Below are positions 10,210-22,481 of a DNA stretch of 64,000 nt, one piece after another. The stretch is taken from contig OW388300.1 of the NCBI GenBank assembly GCA_936450465.1, positions 41,820,358 to 41,884,357 of the forward strand. The letters run 5' to 3'. Made by a program: the position numbers and the translations under genes. The stretch is from Gibbula magus. Taxonomy: Eukaryota; Mollusca; Gastropoda; Trochida; Trochidae. The notes under the pieces were generated by a model. It had not been told where the DNA came from and ran no database searches. It saw only the letters and a list, made by a program, of their open reading frames with translations. The stretch's first letter is position 1. Every line of letters starts with the position of its first letter.

Positions 10210-10414
10210 ACGGAGAGTATATTAAATAATAGGTATTATCACAAATACATTACAAATTGTCATATTATTCATTGGGAGTCGATCATTGTCACACAGGGCA
10301 TTGATGAACACATCACTATCTTGGTCTTGACTTCGAACTTTTTGGCAGAGGAGGTGAGTTGAAGGTTTAACGCCAATGTCAAGAATAGTTCACTTACATC
10401 ACTGTTGAATTATT

Positions 10415-10640
10415 ACAGGGTGAAAGCCCACTACACCATGGGGGTAATGCATTGAGATGAAACCTGGAACTAGTGAACCATGGATGGTACTGCTCTGACT
10501 TTCAGTGTAGCATCGCACCATAACCTTATTGCATGAGAAACAGTTTTCCAGAGCAGACAAAGTGTCATAGCCCTTGACGATATTAAGACCCCAGACCTCT
10601 GGAAGCGGAACCAAATGTGCTATCTACTGCGCCATCCCCC
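10415..10640 (-). mobile_element. Diverged tRNA-like SINE remnant (second module of unit copy 1)
   Basis: On the minus strand a degenerate head reads GCAGTAGATAGCACATTTGG and the body matches the 3436-3670 element in outline (CCATGGATGGTACTG, CTTTCAGTGTAGC). Equivalents are at 23075-23300 and 38255-38480. Pol III boxes are decayed. Confidence 0.45.
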
Positions 10641-13600
10641 CTCCATTGACAGAGGGAGTCTTGATCTAAAATCTGACCTGATATATCACAATGCAGTATA
10701 TTTTTTATAAAGGTGCACATAGTTCGATGGTTCCATCTCGTCAAGAACAACTAGGAACAACCAACACAGAAACAGGGTGTCTAATCGTTGGAGAATGCAT
10801 GTACAAATATATCTCACGTGAGTTTTATTTCTGGTCGGTTGGGGGTTATCTATGTTTGTTTACTTTTCCAGATTAGTTGACAATGTAAACTGGGTTATTG
10901 TTTGGTTAATTGCTGTTAATTAGTGCATTTTACTGTTTATGTTCAGTAGCTTTTATATTTTGTAAACTCCATAGATCACCTTAGATGTACTTTTCCCACT
11001 GAACATGAAGATCATGATTATAATCTGCCTTGTTACTTCTTACATTCTTACACATATGTTTGTGGCTTTCCCTTTCATGACGAATTTCTGTCCACATTAT
11101 GTTTCCAGATATTGTTTCTTGCTTTGTGAATGAAACTGCTGTTTTATCTTACGCACAATTTGTGTTCAGTTTTTATTTGTTCTAATTGCATTCCTCACCT
11201 TTGCTGCTGTTAATTTGATCTGATAGGAATCGATAATACCAGTTGATATCTGTCAATACAGGCAATCGGTGGGTCTGTTTTCCTTAAAATTATCTGCTAT
11301 GTTTCATGTTGACTTACTTGTATCAGCTGACCATGAAATAAACAAACTTGGGCGATTTCATACTATAACTATGTTTTTGATAGTTGTTTACAACATTCTG
11401 TTTAAATGAGTACCTATGTAATGTATTATGTATCTTGGGGCGGCATTCATATAAGCCATTTGGGCCTGTTTGGCAATCAATTCCTTTTCATAAAATATGT
11501 TTAAACTGTACATTTCACTAATTCGGAGGAGAGTTTATATCATCTTTTATAAATACTGATTAAATTGATGATCAAAACATCATCCAAATAACGATTATGC
11601 ATTAAATTTGAAGAATGGGAACTTTATGACTACAGCATTTAAAACAACAGAAGGCTACCTCAAAGTAGCACACCAAGTAGTCTGACAGGCGATGAAATAG
11701 ACCTACAATCTAATTACGAGCGTCACCAAACCATTACCGTGTTAACAGCAGGGAATTACTCTGGAAGCCATCGCATTGCCTTCTCAAAGGAGGGAAACAA
11801 TTAAGTCACCAGATAGAAAACAAAAATGAAAGAAAAAAGTCTGAATTGAAGACATCAATTTGCAGTCGCCAACTCATCCTTTGGGGAGTTTAAACGTTCT
11901 GATCTCGTTATCCTAATTTACCTCGCCACTGCTCTTTCCACTAGAGTCCCACAAACTGACATCCATATCGTTTTGCACTTCACACGAATACCAATGAAAT
12001 AATGATAAATAAGTATGAACAAGCTGCTCACAAATTTTAAAATAACTCACTTTCAAAATAAACGTCCCTATACAAAATACAAGATATACAAGAAAACCAA
12101 ATTTGAAATTTCAAACCATTATCTGTTCATATTTCTGAGAAATCTCGAATCTCCTGAACTAGACGAGACTGACGAGAGTCATACAGTTGTTTTGTCTTGT
12201 TTTATAAATTCCTACAGAAATGATGTGTCAACAAATTCAAGTCCAAGCAGGTTATTATGTCGACCACAACTTTTCGTATTAAATATCTACGTTTATTACA
12301 TTTTTATCTTAAATGTCAAAGGTTCTGGCCAAAAACCAATTAGAAAAAGTGATTTCAGCACCCAAAATGTTTTTGAACTGAGGTAGAAATAAAACTCTCA
12401 TACTTATTTATATGGGGACGTTTTTTCTACATGTAATTTTATTTAAGAAGTGAATGTATCTATACTAAAGCAGTGAAATATGAAAATGTAATGATTTTAG
12501 TGTTATCTAAGAAAATTATTTGTTATTGATCCCCGTCATTTGGGAAAATTTGCATGAACCAACTGCAGACGTTTTTTAAAAACATTTCAATAGTGAATAT
12601 ACCTTTGTTTCAACAACAAAATGTGAAACACAAATGTAAAATGTAATGATTTTAGCAAAGAAATTATTTTTTATTGATCCCCTGTCATTTAGAAGAACTT
12701 GAAGTCAGTTGCCATACTGCTGGTTATTTTTGCTTTCTGAAACAACTACACTGAACACAAAACCAACAATGATCAATATAATAAGTATTCATGCATGTTA
12801 ATGTGTGATGTATTCTTTAATCACATTTCACATAAATATCACATTTTTCCTGCTACGAAACATGTGTATAGGAAATGAATATTTGTCTTTAAAACGACTA
12901 TATTTATGGTCAATGGACGATGTATTGCATCTGCATTGCTACCATCTGAAATTAGAATTTTTCATTTGAAAACAACCTTCATTCAACATCAAGTGAAAGT
13001 ATGCTGCAGCCCTATTGAAAAAAAGTATAATAGTCAAAACAAAAGTCTTGGTACAACTACTACACCCGGTATCGAAATGATAATAAGCCTCTGTACATTA
13101 TAACAGATTTGATACAAAGGCATTCATTTTCTCACATATCAGCTGATAAAATGGAGCATTTTTCCACAATCATTTTTGAAATGTTTTTCGGATGGAATTA
13201 AAAGAAAGTAAATGTCTCCTGCATTGTGCAAATGTCTCCTTTAAAGTGATAGCGATATTTGCCTTATTCTGAGGGTATAGGTGCGAATCCTGCAAGGGTT
13301 TCAGCACAAATCGCACGAATCTGTACCCGGAAGGTAGTGTTATCCAAAACGTAAAGATGTTAGATTTTCTCACTTTGTAAATGGCATGTATTTCTAATAA
13401 ATGTATATGTGGTAATTCTCTCCCAACGAGGATTATTTTATTCTTTTCACTTATGTCCTTAAAGGGGTTGTAGCACGTTTTTGGCAACTTGGAAATCACA
13501 CAGCGAGTAATTGCAGATCTTCGGCTGTACCTATGTTAGTATTCTACATAGTAACAATCGTAATTCAAGTTATTAAAGATTTACTGAAATTCAGCAAAAA

Positions 13601-16080
13601 CCAAACTCTTACGCAAAACATTTTTCACTGGGCCAAATAAGCCACTGAATACTGACGAGAATAGATTGTGATAGAATAAATTGAATCAACAAACGAAATG
13701 AATTGAATTAAAAAAGAAATTTTCCTCTAATGAGGATATCGATTGGCAATCAATGAGAATTTGCTTATTTTCTTTAAAATATATAAATGTAAAGCAATGT
13801 GACAGTTTAGGTTTTGGACAGCCATAAGTGTACCTATTCATCTGAAAATCAATCCCTTTCTTTTGTTGCACTGAAATTGATAGACATTAAGATGATGAAC
13901 ATCTTTCAAATGGTAAAATGGATATAAAAGTAAGTATTCTTTTCACTCATCACTTGTTTATGAGGTAATTGAGGGGATAGCTAATAATAGAAATACAACG
14001 AACAAGCCAAAGCACGCATATGGTATATCTGAGCAGTGACGGAAATAGCCACCAAATTTAATTACTTTCTCTTCTGAGCCGCCACTGTGCTTCTCATGTG
14101 AGAACAAAAACTGCCAGACAAAATTTGCGTGAAATTTGTTTGTGTGTAGTGCTTCTTTTATTGGGTACCCGATAATTAGCTCATATACAAGTGATGGGTG
14201 AAAACAATACTCAGTTATATATCCATATTACCACTTGAAAATTGTTCGTCGATTTCCATCTCAATATGACAAAGGAAAGGGATTGATTTTCAGATCTCTG
14301 TGTACACATAAAGCCCTGTCATGTTGTCTGTAATGTATTCTCACTGATAGATGTCCTGAACTGCTGAATTGCTGATTTTAAAATTAAAGGTAGCATCTCT
14401 TTATCAGATATAGTTAGAATAATTACAGTTATGGCGTAATACATTCTGTATTTATGTACCATAACCTTTTATTCCATAATGTATTTCTGTATATATATAT
14501 TTGGTGGTTTTCTAGAGAAAAAATGATTTATTGAACTAAACTGTTACATTATCTTACATTTTGGTAGAAAATAAGCATTTTTAATTCAATTCGTTTTCTT
14601 TGTTGATCCACTTTACGGCAGCGCAGAGAGATGGTTTCCCATGTACTACTCTGAAAGTAACATACACATGGTTATGTGATGCATTATTAGATTAAGAATC
14701 TTTTCTCGTCACGACACAAGGGTTTAATTGGCTCAGTGAGAAATATTTGTATTGTGTTGATTTGCTGTAAATAATGAATAACTCCATTGAATTAATGCAG
14801 TTTCCATATTTATAAAATGCAATCTCTCAATTTCTCTTTCAACATATGCATTTATCTTCTTTGTATACATCTTCTACTCTACACATGTTAGTGTATGAGG
14901 ACATGAGCAAGACACATTGCTAATTCATATGTTCAAGATGCAGTTTTTATTTTAGCAAATGGTCAAAAGATAATTTATTAGTTCTGCCTTTTATTACTCA
15001 TGTAATGACTAATCATTATAATGCTCCTCCTGAAAACAGTAGTGTTTTGGAGATGGTATGATATATACCAGTTGTTATTCACGTCAAAGGATTTGCTTGT
15101 AACGATGGCAATAAACCTATTGATACTTTACATTTATACCGAGGTTATCTTTACTTTGAAATTCCTGTGTGATATCTTATACAAAAACATTCTCATCTCT
15201 TCTAATATATTAAGCAATCCATGAAATTGAATATGGAAAATTAACCTTCCAACAATACATTGTATCAGCTCAATTATTATATCATTTGAATCAAGATTGG
15301 CATACCAATGTGTTGTAAACCTTCCCTTTGTCCTCTGAAGTCACTTTGACTTTCCTTGTGAAGTAAAAAGGTGTAAAGTAGATGTTGCTGATAATTAGAT
15401 TGGTCATCTTGTCAAGTCGTAAGTTCATAAACTGGCCTAATTTCCCGGAAAACGCATTCAGGCTTTGAAGTTTTAACTTTAAATAGAACAGCTTGAGAGA
15501 GTCCACAGTAATGGTACGTCACTCTTAATTTATTAATTAGACTGTGAAACTGGTTGTATGTTCGAAACAGCTGCTTTAAACAGACTAAGGTTAAAAGTAA
15601 GATACCAAAGATTGCTTCTCATTACAGTATACCTGGATTAAAATGGAAAGTCCAGTTGCAGTTTTCATTTGTAATATACAGTATTTCAATTTATTTCGTA
15701 GTTCAACTGTCTATGTAGATTGTTAAGGACAACATCAACAAGTAAGTGAGGTAAACAATTGGAGAATATTTTATATTTATGCTGATTATAGTAACTACAA
15801 TTCATGATCAGTTCAAGAAAACACAGTGAATTTGATATAATTATATCACATTTACTTTATAACGTATGCATTAGGCTGATATTGAACTAAAAGTTTGCTA
15901 AAGCATTCAACACGATAGAGCAGTTTCTGATTGTTTGGAAATGCTTAGAAGGCTTTTCATTCTCTCCCATAAGAGTTAACTAAAGACCCCAGTATCAGCC
16001 CAAGAGCTGTATTTGACATTTGTCGAAACCCTGGCTAAAAGCTAAGTCTTTCGGGCTGATATTGGGTCTCGGGCTGATAC
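10641..16080. other. Non-coding part of unit copy 1
   Basis: AT-rich unit sequence. The longest open frame (12015-12386, 123 codons) is identical in copy 3 but broken in copy 2, which reflects recent sequence exchange rather than a gene. At 13265-13360 is the decayed 3' half of a second SINE family. At 13960-14125 is the diverged second copy of the 3033-3190 module. Empty sites for later insertions lie at 13796-13801 (LINE of copy 3), 14419-14431 (L1-like tail of copy 2) and 15515-15520 (16.1 kb element of copy 3). Confidence 0.5.
13265..13360 (+). mobile_element. Old SINE 3' half (family of 49435 and 49935)
   Basis: CTGAGGGTATAGGTGCGAAT followed by GGAAGGTAGTGTTATCCAAA matches the B-box side and body of the SINEs at 49435-49580 and 49935-50103. 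The counterparts in the other unit copies are at 25740-25840 and 41075-41165, so it predates the array. Confidence 0.5.
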
Positions 16081-16115
16081 AGGATGTGATATGAAAACAC
16101 CCATATCATACTATT

Positions 16116-16394
16116 TTAATTATATATTCTTACCAAACAGTCAACCCAAGTAAAGATATTCATTATCATGACAAACTCCTTATCAGAAATGTTTCTAATG
16201 TGTGTTTTTCTTACGGTGTTAGGGTTTCGCATTTTCTCTCTATCTATTTCGTTTGCTTCGAAGTTAACCTCATTTTCTACGGCAACTGCCGATTCATTGA
16301 TGGTGTAAAACTCACAAATACAACCTGCACATGACTGTAAAGTTTTTGCAACAATATCCGCCATGTTAAACGTATTCTGTACAAAGGGAGACAT
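16116..16394 (-). pseudogene. Short open frame shared by unit copies, probably relic
   Basis: A 92-codon frame beginning MSPFVQNTFNMADIVAKTLQ. The equivalent in copy 2 is at 32472-32750. The two proteins differ at six residues, while I find hardly any silent differences, which argues against selection on the protein. The MADIVAK start could be a decayed first exon; no splice donor is convincing. I do not recognise the product. Confidence 0.25.
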
Positions 16395-18050
16395 CTCTTA
16401 ATTCTATGTGACATTTTCTCGTATGTTACCTAAAGTTCGAGGTTCAATTGCCTTGACGGACTGATACAGGGTGTTTGTTAGAGCGGATTACATGCATGCA
16501 TTAATAACCAAAAATATGACAGGTGTTTGTTTCAAGGTTTAGCATTCTTGTTTTCGAAATAAAACGTAAAATAACCCAATCAAATCCAAGGATTTGAAAT
16601 GACATGGCACTAAACTAAAAGAAGAATTCATTTCTCAGTAACCTGATGAATTTTAATTGAATTCGAGATAATGATATTTTCGATTCAAAGCCCTGTTTTG
16701 CTTTGTCTCAAAAGCAATGATGTATAATAATATTTTCAATAAATAATAATGATGTATCATAATATGTCTCATCACAAATACATGACAATATGTCACATTG
16801 TTCATTGTGAGTCTATGGTCGTCAATATTGACACATACAAACACGTATTAGTTGCATACATCATAATGTGCATGCACATCACTCTTATATGATTTATCCG
16901 AGTGGCCTCTTGCTATAAATCCTATGTTGAAAATGGACCTTATAGTGAATGTCATGTACAAAGGCTGAGCAACAATCGAGTGGTATAAAAGTAGATTAGA
17001 TAGCAACTACATGTATAGAGTAACAAAGGACATTGTCTTGTCTTCTATGAATATCAATACTGTGACTGCCATATTATGTTTCGCTGGAATTCAATTTCCT
17101 GATCAGACCAATGATATCTGGCCAGTGTTTTAACTCAATACTCTCTGACAAGATGACCAATGTATCTTTAATTCCCATAGCCATTTACTGAACACATTTC
17201 GGAGTGATGGATCGCAAATTGATACATGATATCCAAACAGGGAATTGGTGAACCAATCACTATGTTGATTTCGCTTCGAAGATTTTGACACAGGAGGTGA
17301 GGTGAAGGTTTAACGCCGCTCTCAAGAGTGTTTCACTTATATTACGGCTTAGTATTGTTACAGGCTAAAGTTTACTATGCCATGGTAGCAATGCATTGCA
17401 ATGAAACTGTAGGACAGTTTTTCACTTAACACAAAGTTGCAGATCCCCTAGTGGGATCAAGTCCGAAGGCCCCGTTGATACGAAACCGAACTCAACGTCT
17501 ACTCAAGTTACATAGAAAATCCCATCCTCGTGTCTCTGATATTAAATATCAAATATCAAACATTGTGACTATCGTTGAAGCATACAGGAAGTACTGTACC
17601 AAACGTACAATTCCTAATCACTTAGTTCAATGTTAGTTTCCGTTTACTTATACAGATTGGCCGACATCTTGCCAATAAGGATTAGTGTTTTGTTTAATTT
17701 TCTTAAGTTGATGTATTTTACCTGGTGTTTTCAGTTTTTTGGGGGATTTTTAATATTCCATGAAAATCCTTTTCCCGCTGAACATGCATATAATGATTAT
17801 AATCTGCCGAAATAACGTTTGTGACATTCCCTTTCATGGTAACCAATTTGTTTTCAAATTGTTCTTATATGACTCCACATTTTGTGTTTTGCGTACATGA
17901 TTCAATTGTTTTATGTATCATAATTATCATAACATGTTTGTAGGATCTAATGTCCAAATCACATAATGTTCAAGAAAATCAAAACAGCGGCTAAACCATG
18001 ATCTACAAACTCGACATGATTATGTTTTGCCAGTATGGTTATGTCGCATC
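16395..18050. other. Non-coding part of unit copy 1, last segment
   Basis: AT-rich sequence with a decayed SINE-like module at about 17370-17500 and no supportable gene. The part from about 17340 to 18050 is missing from the copy 2/copy 3 junction. Confidence 0.5.
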
Positions 18051-20494
18051 TTTTAAAAAAACGTCTCAAAGTCTCTAAGTGCATGTTGAAAATTTTCCCA
18101 TGTTACAAATAGACATTTAGATCGAACTGGACCTTAAGTGAGTGGGCAGATGGAACGCAAAAGCTGTGCATTTTTTCCCACATTAAGGTCTATCGGTAAG
18201 TAAAGTTTGGAATTAGTTTTGCTTCAGTAGTTGTCGCTCTATTTTGGAAAAAAAATTCATAAAATAAATATAAATTTCATGAGTTCTATTTATAGCCTAG
18301 TGGCAAGTCTGAATTAAAGAAAAATCTCGATAATGAAAGCGTAAAATTTATTGCCATATGGTTGATAATAACAGAGTTAAAATTATTGATATGAGCACAT
18401 GTGCACATTTCATGTTTTCCTAGCAACAATTGTTTCGCCGTGATTTGCTGTATTTCGTCGTCTGTGATGTCATAAAACAATTGTTCGTGACGTCACTGTA
18501 GCTTGCTGACGCAAGAGAAGTGGATCGTTTCTTGACTTTTTTTACGCGAATGAAATGGAATAAACTGGGTAATAAAGAAATTATTACACTCGAATTACAC
18601 TCGAAACTCTTGCAAATTTATGTATTACCCTCGCACTCACTCGGGCAATACAAACATTCACACTCGTTTCGTAAAAGTCATAAGACACATTTCCTCAGGT
18701 AATAATCTCTATTTATCATGATGTACTTTTTACCTTACCATCTTTTGAAACTATTTTCATGTCACTATGTTGATTTTGAAAGTATTTCCCATGTTAAATG
18801 TTCTAAGTCAATATAATTAGAAAGGTCATTGTGAAAAAAGTATTTGGAGTTTGCAATTGCATTTGACCATCGTATAATGTGTACGGGGTCGTAAAATTGT
18901 AAAAAAAGTGTCCAACATTAAATTGGCCACTACGAATTCGTCACGATTTACTTTTTTGCTTTTATTTTTAAAATAACTTTTAAGTCACTGTGTGAATTTT
19001 GTAAATTTTCCCCATGTTAAATTAACAACTTTTATTTTCTGTCATGTTGTACCCTTTCTCACCATCGGAAATGACTGTGAGCGATAGATTTTGTTATTGA
19101 TTCTTAAACACTTAACTGTTGTATAGTTGTTCTGATAAATGCATGTCACTGGGATCCGAGGTTTTTAGGTATTCATCTTTAAAGTTGGAAAAATGTTCCA
19201 AGTCACCAAAATGTGAAAGGTCACTGTCAAAAAAGTATTAGGAGTTTTAACATTTGAGTATTGTTTAATCACCAATGTTTCAGCTGCACACACATGCAAG
19301 TTTCAAAGGAGAAGACTGTCAAATGTACATTTTTGCTTGGATTGTCATTGAGCATCCTTTTTACAAAAAGGTGTCCAGGTGCATTTTGAAAATAAATTCA
19401 ACGTTAAAAAATCATCTCAGGTTTGTTTTTATTTGCTCCAGCCATTTTGGCAGTATCTTTCCAACACAATCGGTGGAGCAATAAAAAATACACGTCAATA
19501 ACGATGAAGATTCAGCCAATTGGTTGAATCCTTAAACATGATCTAAGTCTTTTCCCAAGTATTCAATGTGTCAACCTATATGTAAATAAACACAAGCTCT
19601 GAAATGGGTTATTTTCAAAACAATAAATAATGAAACAACTTTTATTTAGAGGTTTTGCTGAAAGAGAAAAAACTTTCCTAATTAACTATCTATCGGAACG
19701 ATAAATACAATTATGTTACAATAAGTGTTACCTTTCTCAAACAGAAGTTTGACAACCTTATAATTCATATTTGAATTTTAAAAAAGCCATTCAACAAAAA
19801 TCACTACCGGAATCTTTTGGGAATCTAAAGCAATTACATTACATCTTTTGACAAAAACAGCAAAAAGTGGAAGACAAGAATTTGATTGATTTTAATAGCA
19901 TCCAAAAAAGTTGCATCAATTTTATATAAATCCAATTACATGACATAAAGCATATAATGGCTAAAACATGGCATAAACAATAGTTTTGAAATCGGTTATA
20001 TGAAAAAAAGAGATAACATAATTTTTGAACAATCAATTTTTTGAGAAATTCATAAGATATCACAAAGAACTTAACAAAAGCTTCTGTTACAAGAAAACAC
20101 GACCGTAATAAATTCAAACTATTACTAAGTTCATTTCCAGCATTATGTGTTAATTATTCTCAACTATATGCTAAAATAAGAAGTAAGTAATTTCATGAGT
20201 AAAAGGTCAATGACATAGAACTTAAGTTATAAATGAAATGTTGGCCATTGGCTTCATTTGTTAAACGTTGATCATATGACTGAGCAATGTGTCATATGTT
20301 CATATCTTTATGTATTAAACATAATTGATACTCTTTTGAAAGTTAATATATCTAGATGACCAGATGTGATATCAAATAAATAAGAATGTCTTGAGTTGGT
20401 GCTTCAATAGTTCAAAAGATGGTGAGAGGTTGGTGAGACGTTCGATAACGATGAGAAATCGAAAAACAATTCCCATGAATATTATAAACCTAGT
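18051..20494. other. Non-coding part of unit copy 2, first segment
   Basis: Colinear with bases 1-2376 of copy 1, including the TGACGTCA module near 18490. No gene is supportable. Confidence 0.5.
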
Positions 20495-20499
20495 TTGTA

Positions 20500-21083
20500 G
20501 TCAAGTCAAAGATGTTTATTGTACTTGAGGCCTCCGGCCCATATACAAGTATTATACATTTACATTATGTTATTATGATACATACATGTACATTACAACA
20601 AATTACAGTTCTGATTGCTTCTTAGGGTGACAGCATGTTTTAAAAAGAGCGCAAAACTGCATATAACATTTTCATTTCTGGAAGACAAGATGGAAACAAA
20701 GGCAGTTGAAGGATATGTTAACAGGTAATGATTCGGGATGTATTGTTGTCTTAAGTCATTATAATTTGGACATACAAAAGCAAAGAGAATGTCATCCTCT
20801 ATAGCTGATTTACATAATGGATATATCCTCAAACTTGTTTCTATGGAATATTGTCTATCTGTATTTACAAATAGATCTAATAAGCCCAATCGAAAATTAA
20901 CAAATGTTCGTCTGATGTTTCTTGACGTCAACACAGATAAATATAGTTCTGGTTGAATTAACGTCTTGTATGATCGATACAATTGATACCTTGTACTGTT
21001 GTCTAAAGTGGAATGCCATTCTTGGTAATATATATTAATAGATTGCTCCTCTCCGACCGCCTGCAACAAAAATTTCTAAGTGC
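20500..21083 (-). mobile_element. 5'-truncated LINE tail in unit copy 2
   Basis: An insertion of 584 bp flanked by TTGTA (20495-20499 and 21084-21088); the empty TTGTA site is at 2377-2381 in copy 1. Read on the minus strand it contains the C-terminal part of a LINE protein, then a 3' end with GGGCCGGAGGCCTCAAG, an AATAAA and a TTGACTTGAC end. The same insertion is in copy 3 (35508-36097), so it happened before copies 2 and 3 separated. Confidence 0.8.
20593..21069 (-). pseudogene. LINE ORF2 C-terminal fragment
   Basis: A 158-codon open frame ending about 90 bp before the element 3' end. The diagnostic stretch is a zinc-knuckle-like CPLC/HxxxxC pattern in degenerate form (PLCKSAIEDDILFAFVCPNY), typical of the region downstream of reverse transcriptase in several LINE clades. 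No RT or endonuclease motifs remain. The clade cannot be assigned from this part. The copy at 35667-36080 is similar but ends early. Confidence 0.65.
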
Positions 21084-22480
21084 TTGTATAACCCTGTACA
21101 TCTATAACACCAAGGGATGAACATGTACTGATATCACATTATGTTTAATTTAAGGTTTTCAGCTGTAACAATGTCAGTATCACGCTTGGTAACCACTTAC
21201 ATTCAAGTGAGTTATTACTTATTTATTGAATACACAGCAATTCAGCACAAAACAAACTCTGTCGCAAACTATTTCTCACTGGGTCAACTAAACCCCTGAG
21301 TGTTGATGAGAATAGTTTCTTAATCTAATACAGAGCTCGAGCATCACATAACCATTTTTGCATGTAATTCCGGAGAAATACTTGGGAAACCACTCATCTA
21401 CTCTGCAGTAAAGTGAATCAGCAAACGAAAACAATTGAATTAAAAACGGAAATGTTTGTCTAACGAGGACATCAACTTGCTATCAATGAGGAGATCCTTG
21501 TTGTAAAACAATGTAATCGTCAGCCATCAGTTCTCATTCATAAAAAAGACAACGACACAGTGTTTTATGTGTATATGTCTGTCTGAATAATTACCCCTTT
21601 CTTTTTTCAAGTTAAGATGGATAGACATCTGTGATCATCGATGAACACATACATGTATATCGATAGATAATATGATTATTCTTTTCACTCATCACTTCAT
21701 TATGAAGTAATTGAGGGGATAGCCAATAACATAAACACAACACTCGAATGGTATATCTGAGCAGTGACAGAAATAGCCAGCAAATTGAATTACTATCTCT
21801 TCAGAGCCACTGTGCGTCCCACCATGTGAGAACGGAAACTGCCAGATCAAAGTGAAAGTAAAAAACATTTCATCCTTTTCTTGAAATTGGTTGAGGGATA
21901 TCAGTAACCAAATAGCAATCAGAGTAGTCGTTGGTCTTCGTTAGGGCTACAACTATGTCCTTAATTGCGAGTAACTTGTGGAACTAACGAACCATGGGTG
22001 GTTCTGCACTGAAATTCAGTGTAGCTTTGCACCCACAGCTTAATGCATGTTGAACAGTTCTCCACAGCAGAAAAAATGGCCGAGCCCCTGGCGGCATTCA
22101 AAACCCGGGCCTCTTCATCCGAAGCCATATGCGCTAACCCAGTGATTTCTATCTATTTGTCTCGCATGTTACCTATAGGGTTCGAGATTCAAGTCCCTTG
22201 ACGCCGGGCTGGTACAATTTTTTGGTGTTGATAACAAGCTTGTACAGGTTTTCGACCGTGATCAAGTTTTAGTTTCCATGCATTCAACATGGAATGTACA
22301 ATAATCAAATCAAATCCAAGGATTGTACTTGTGATGGTAGTATACTTATCGTAGCCTCTGTAATGGGAACACTTATTTCTCAGTAACCTGATGAAAAAGG
22401 TTAGCTGGAAAATAATAATGATAGTTTTGATTACATGTCATAATTTCTTTCAGTTTCAAAAGTAATGATGTATTATAATA
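21084..22480. other. Non-coding part of unit copy 2 up to the DIRS empty site
   Basis: Equivalent to 2382-3998 of copy 1, with a SINE-like copy at 21967-22165 and the intact DIRS target heptamer at 22475-22481. About 180 bp present in copies 1 and 3 are missing just before the SINE. Confidence 0.5.
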
Positions 22481-22481
22481 G

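Larger units (their letters stand above)
3999..10232 (-). mobile_element. DIRS-type tyrosine-recombinase retrotransposon, full length
   Basis: A 6234 bp element whose genes read on the minus strand: gag, RT/RNase H, methyltransferase-like region, tyrosine recombinase. It has inverted terminal repeats and an internal complementary region, the hallmarks of DIRS rather than LTR or PAT/Ngaro elements. The uninterrupted site ATAATAG is intact in unit copies 2 (22475-22481) and 3 (37638-37644). In copy 1 ATAATAG occurs at both edges (3992-3998, 10226-10232) and in inverted form at the reconstructed circle junction (4288-4294). This fits recombinase-mediated insertion of a circle at a matching heptamer, with no extra target duplication. 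Perfect inverted repeats suggest recent insertion. It is GC-richer than its surroundings. Confidence 0.93.
1..18050. repeat. Long tandem unit, copy 1 (5' end cut by window, interrupted by DIRS)
   Basis: The sequence from base 1 recurs from about 18050 in the same order and orientation, and again (from the part equivalent to base 670) from about 33790. Without the 6.2 kb DIRS insertion this copy is about 11.8 kb. It is mostly non-coding; short open frames change between copies without codon-like conservation. Compared with copies 2 and 3 it lacks about 420 bp at about 10285 (short TCA microhomology at the break) and lacks a LINE tail near 2377-2381. It alone carries the DIRS element. The unit boundary is arbitrary because the array is circularly permuted in the window. 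Confidence 0.85.

Noticed and set aside
12015..12386. A 123-codon frame identical in unit copies 1 and 3
   Set aside because: Identity comes from a wider conversion-like tract; copy 2 has in-frame disruptions and the protein is low-complexity with no recognisable features.
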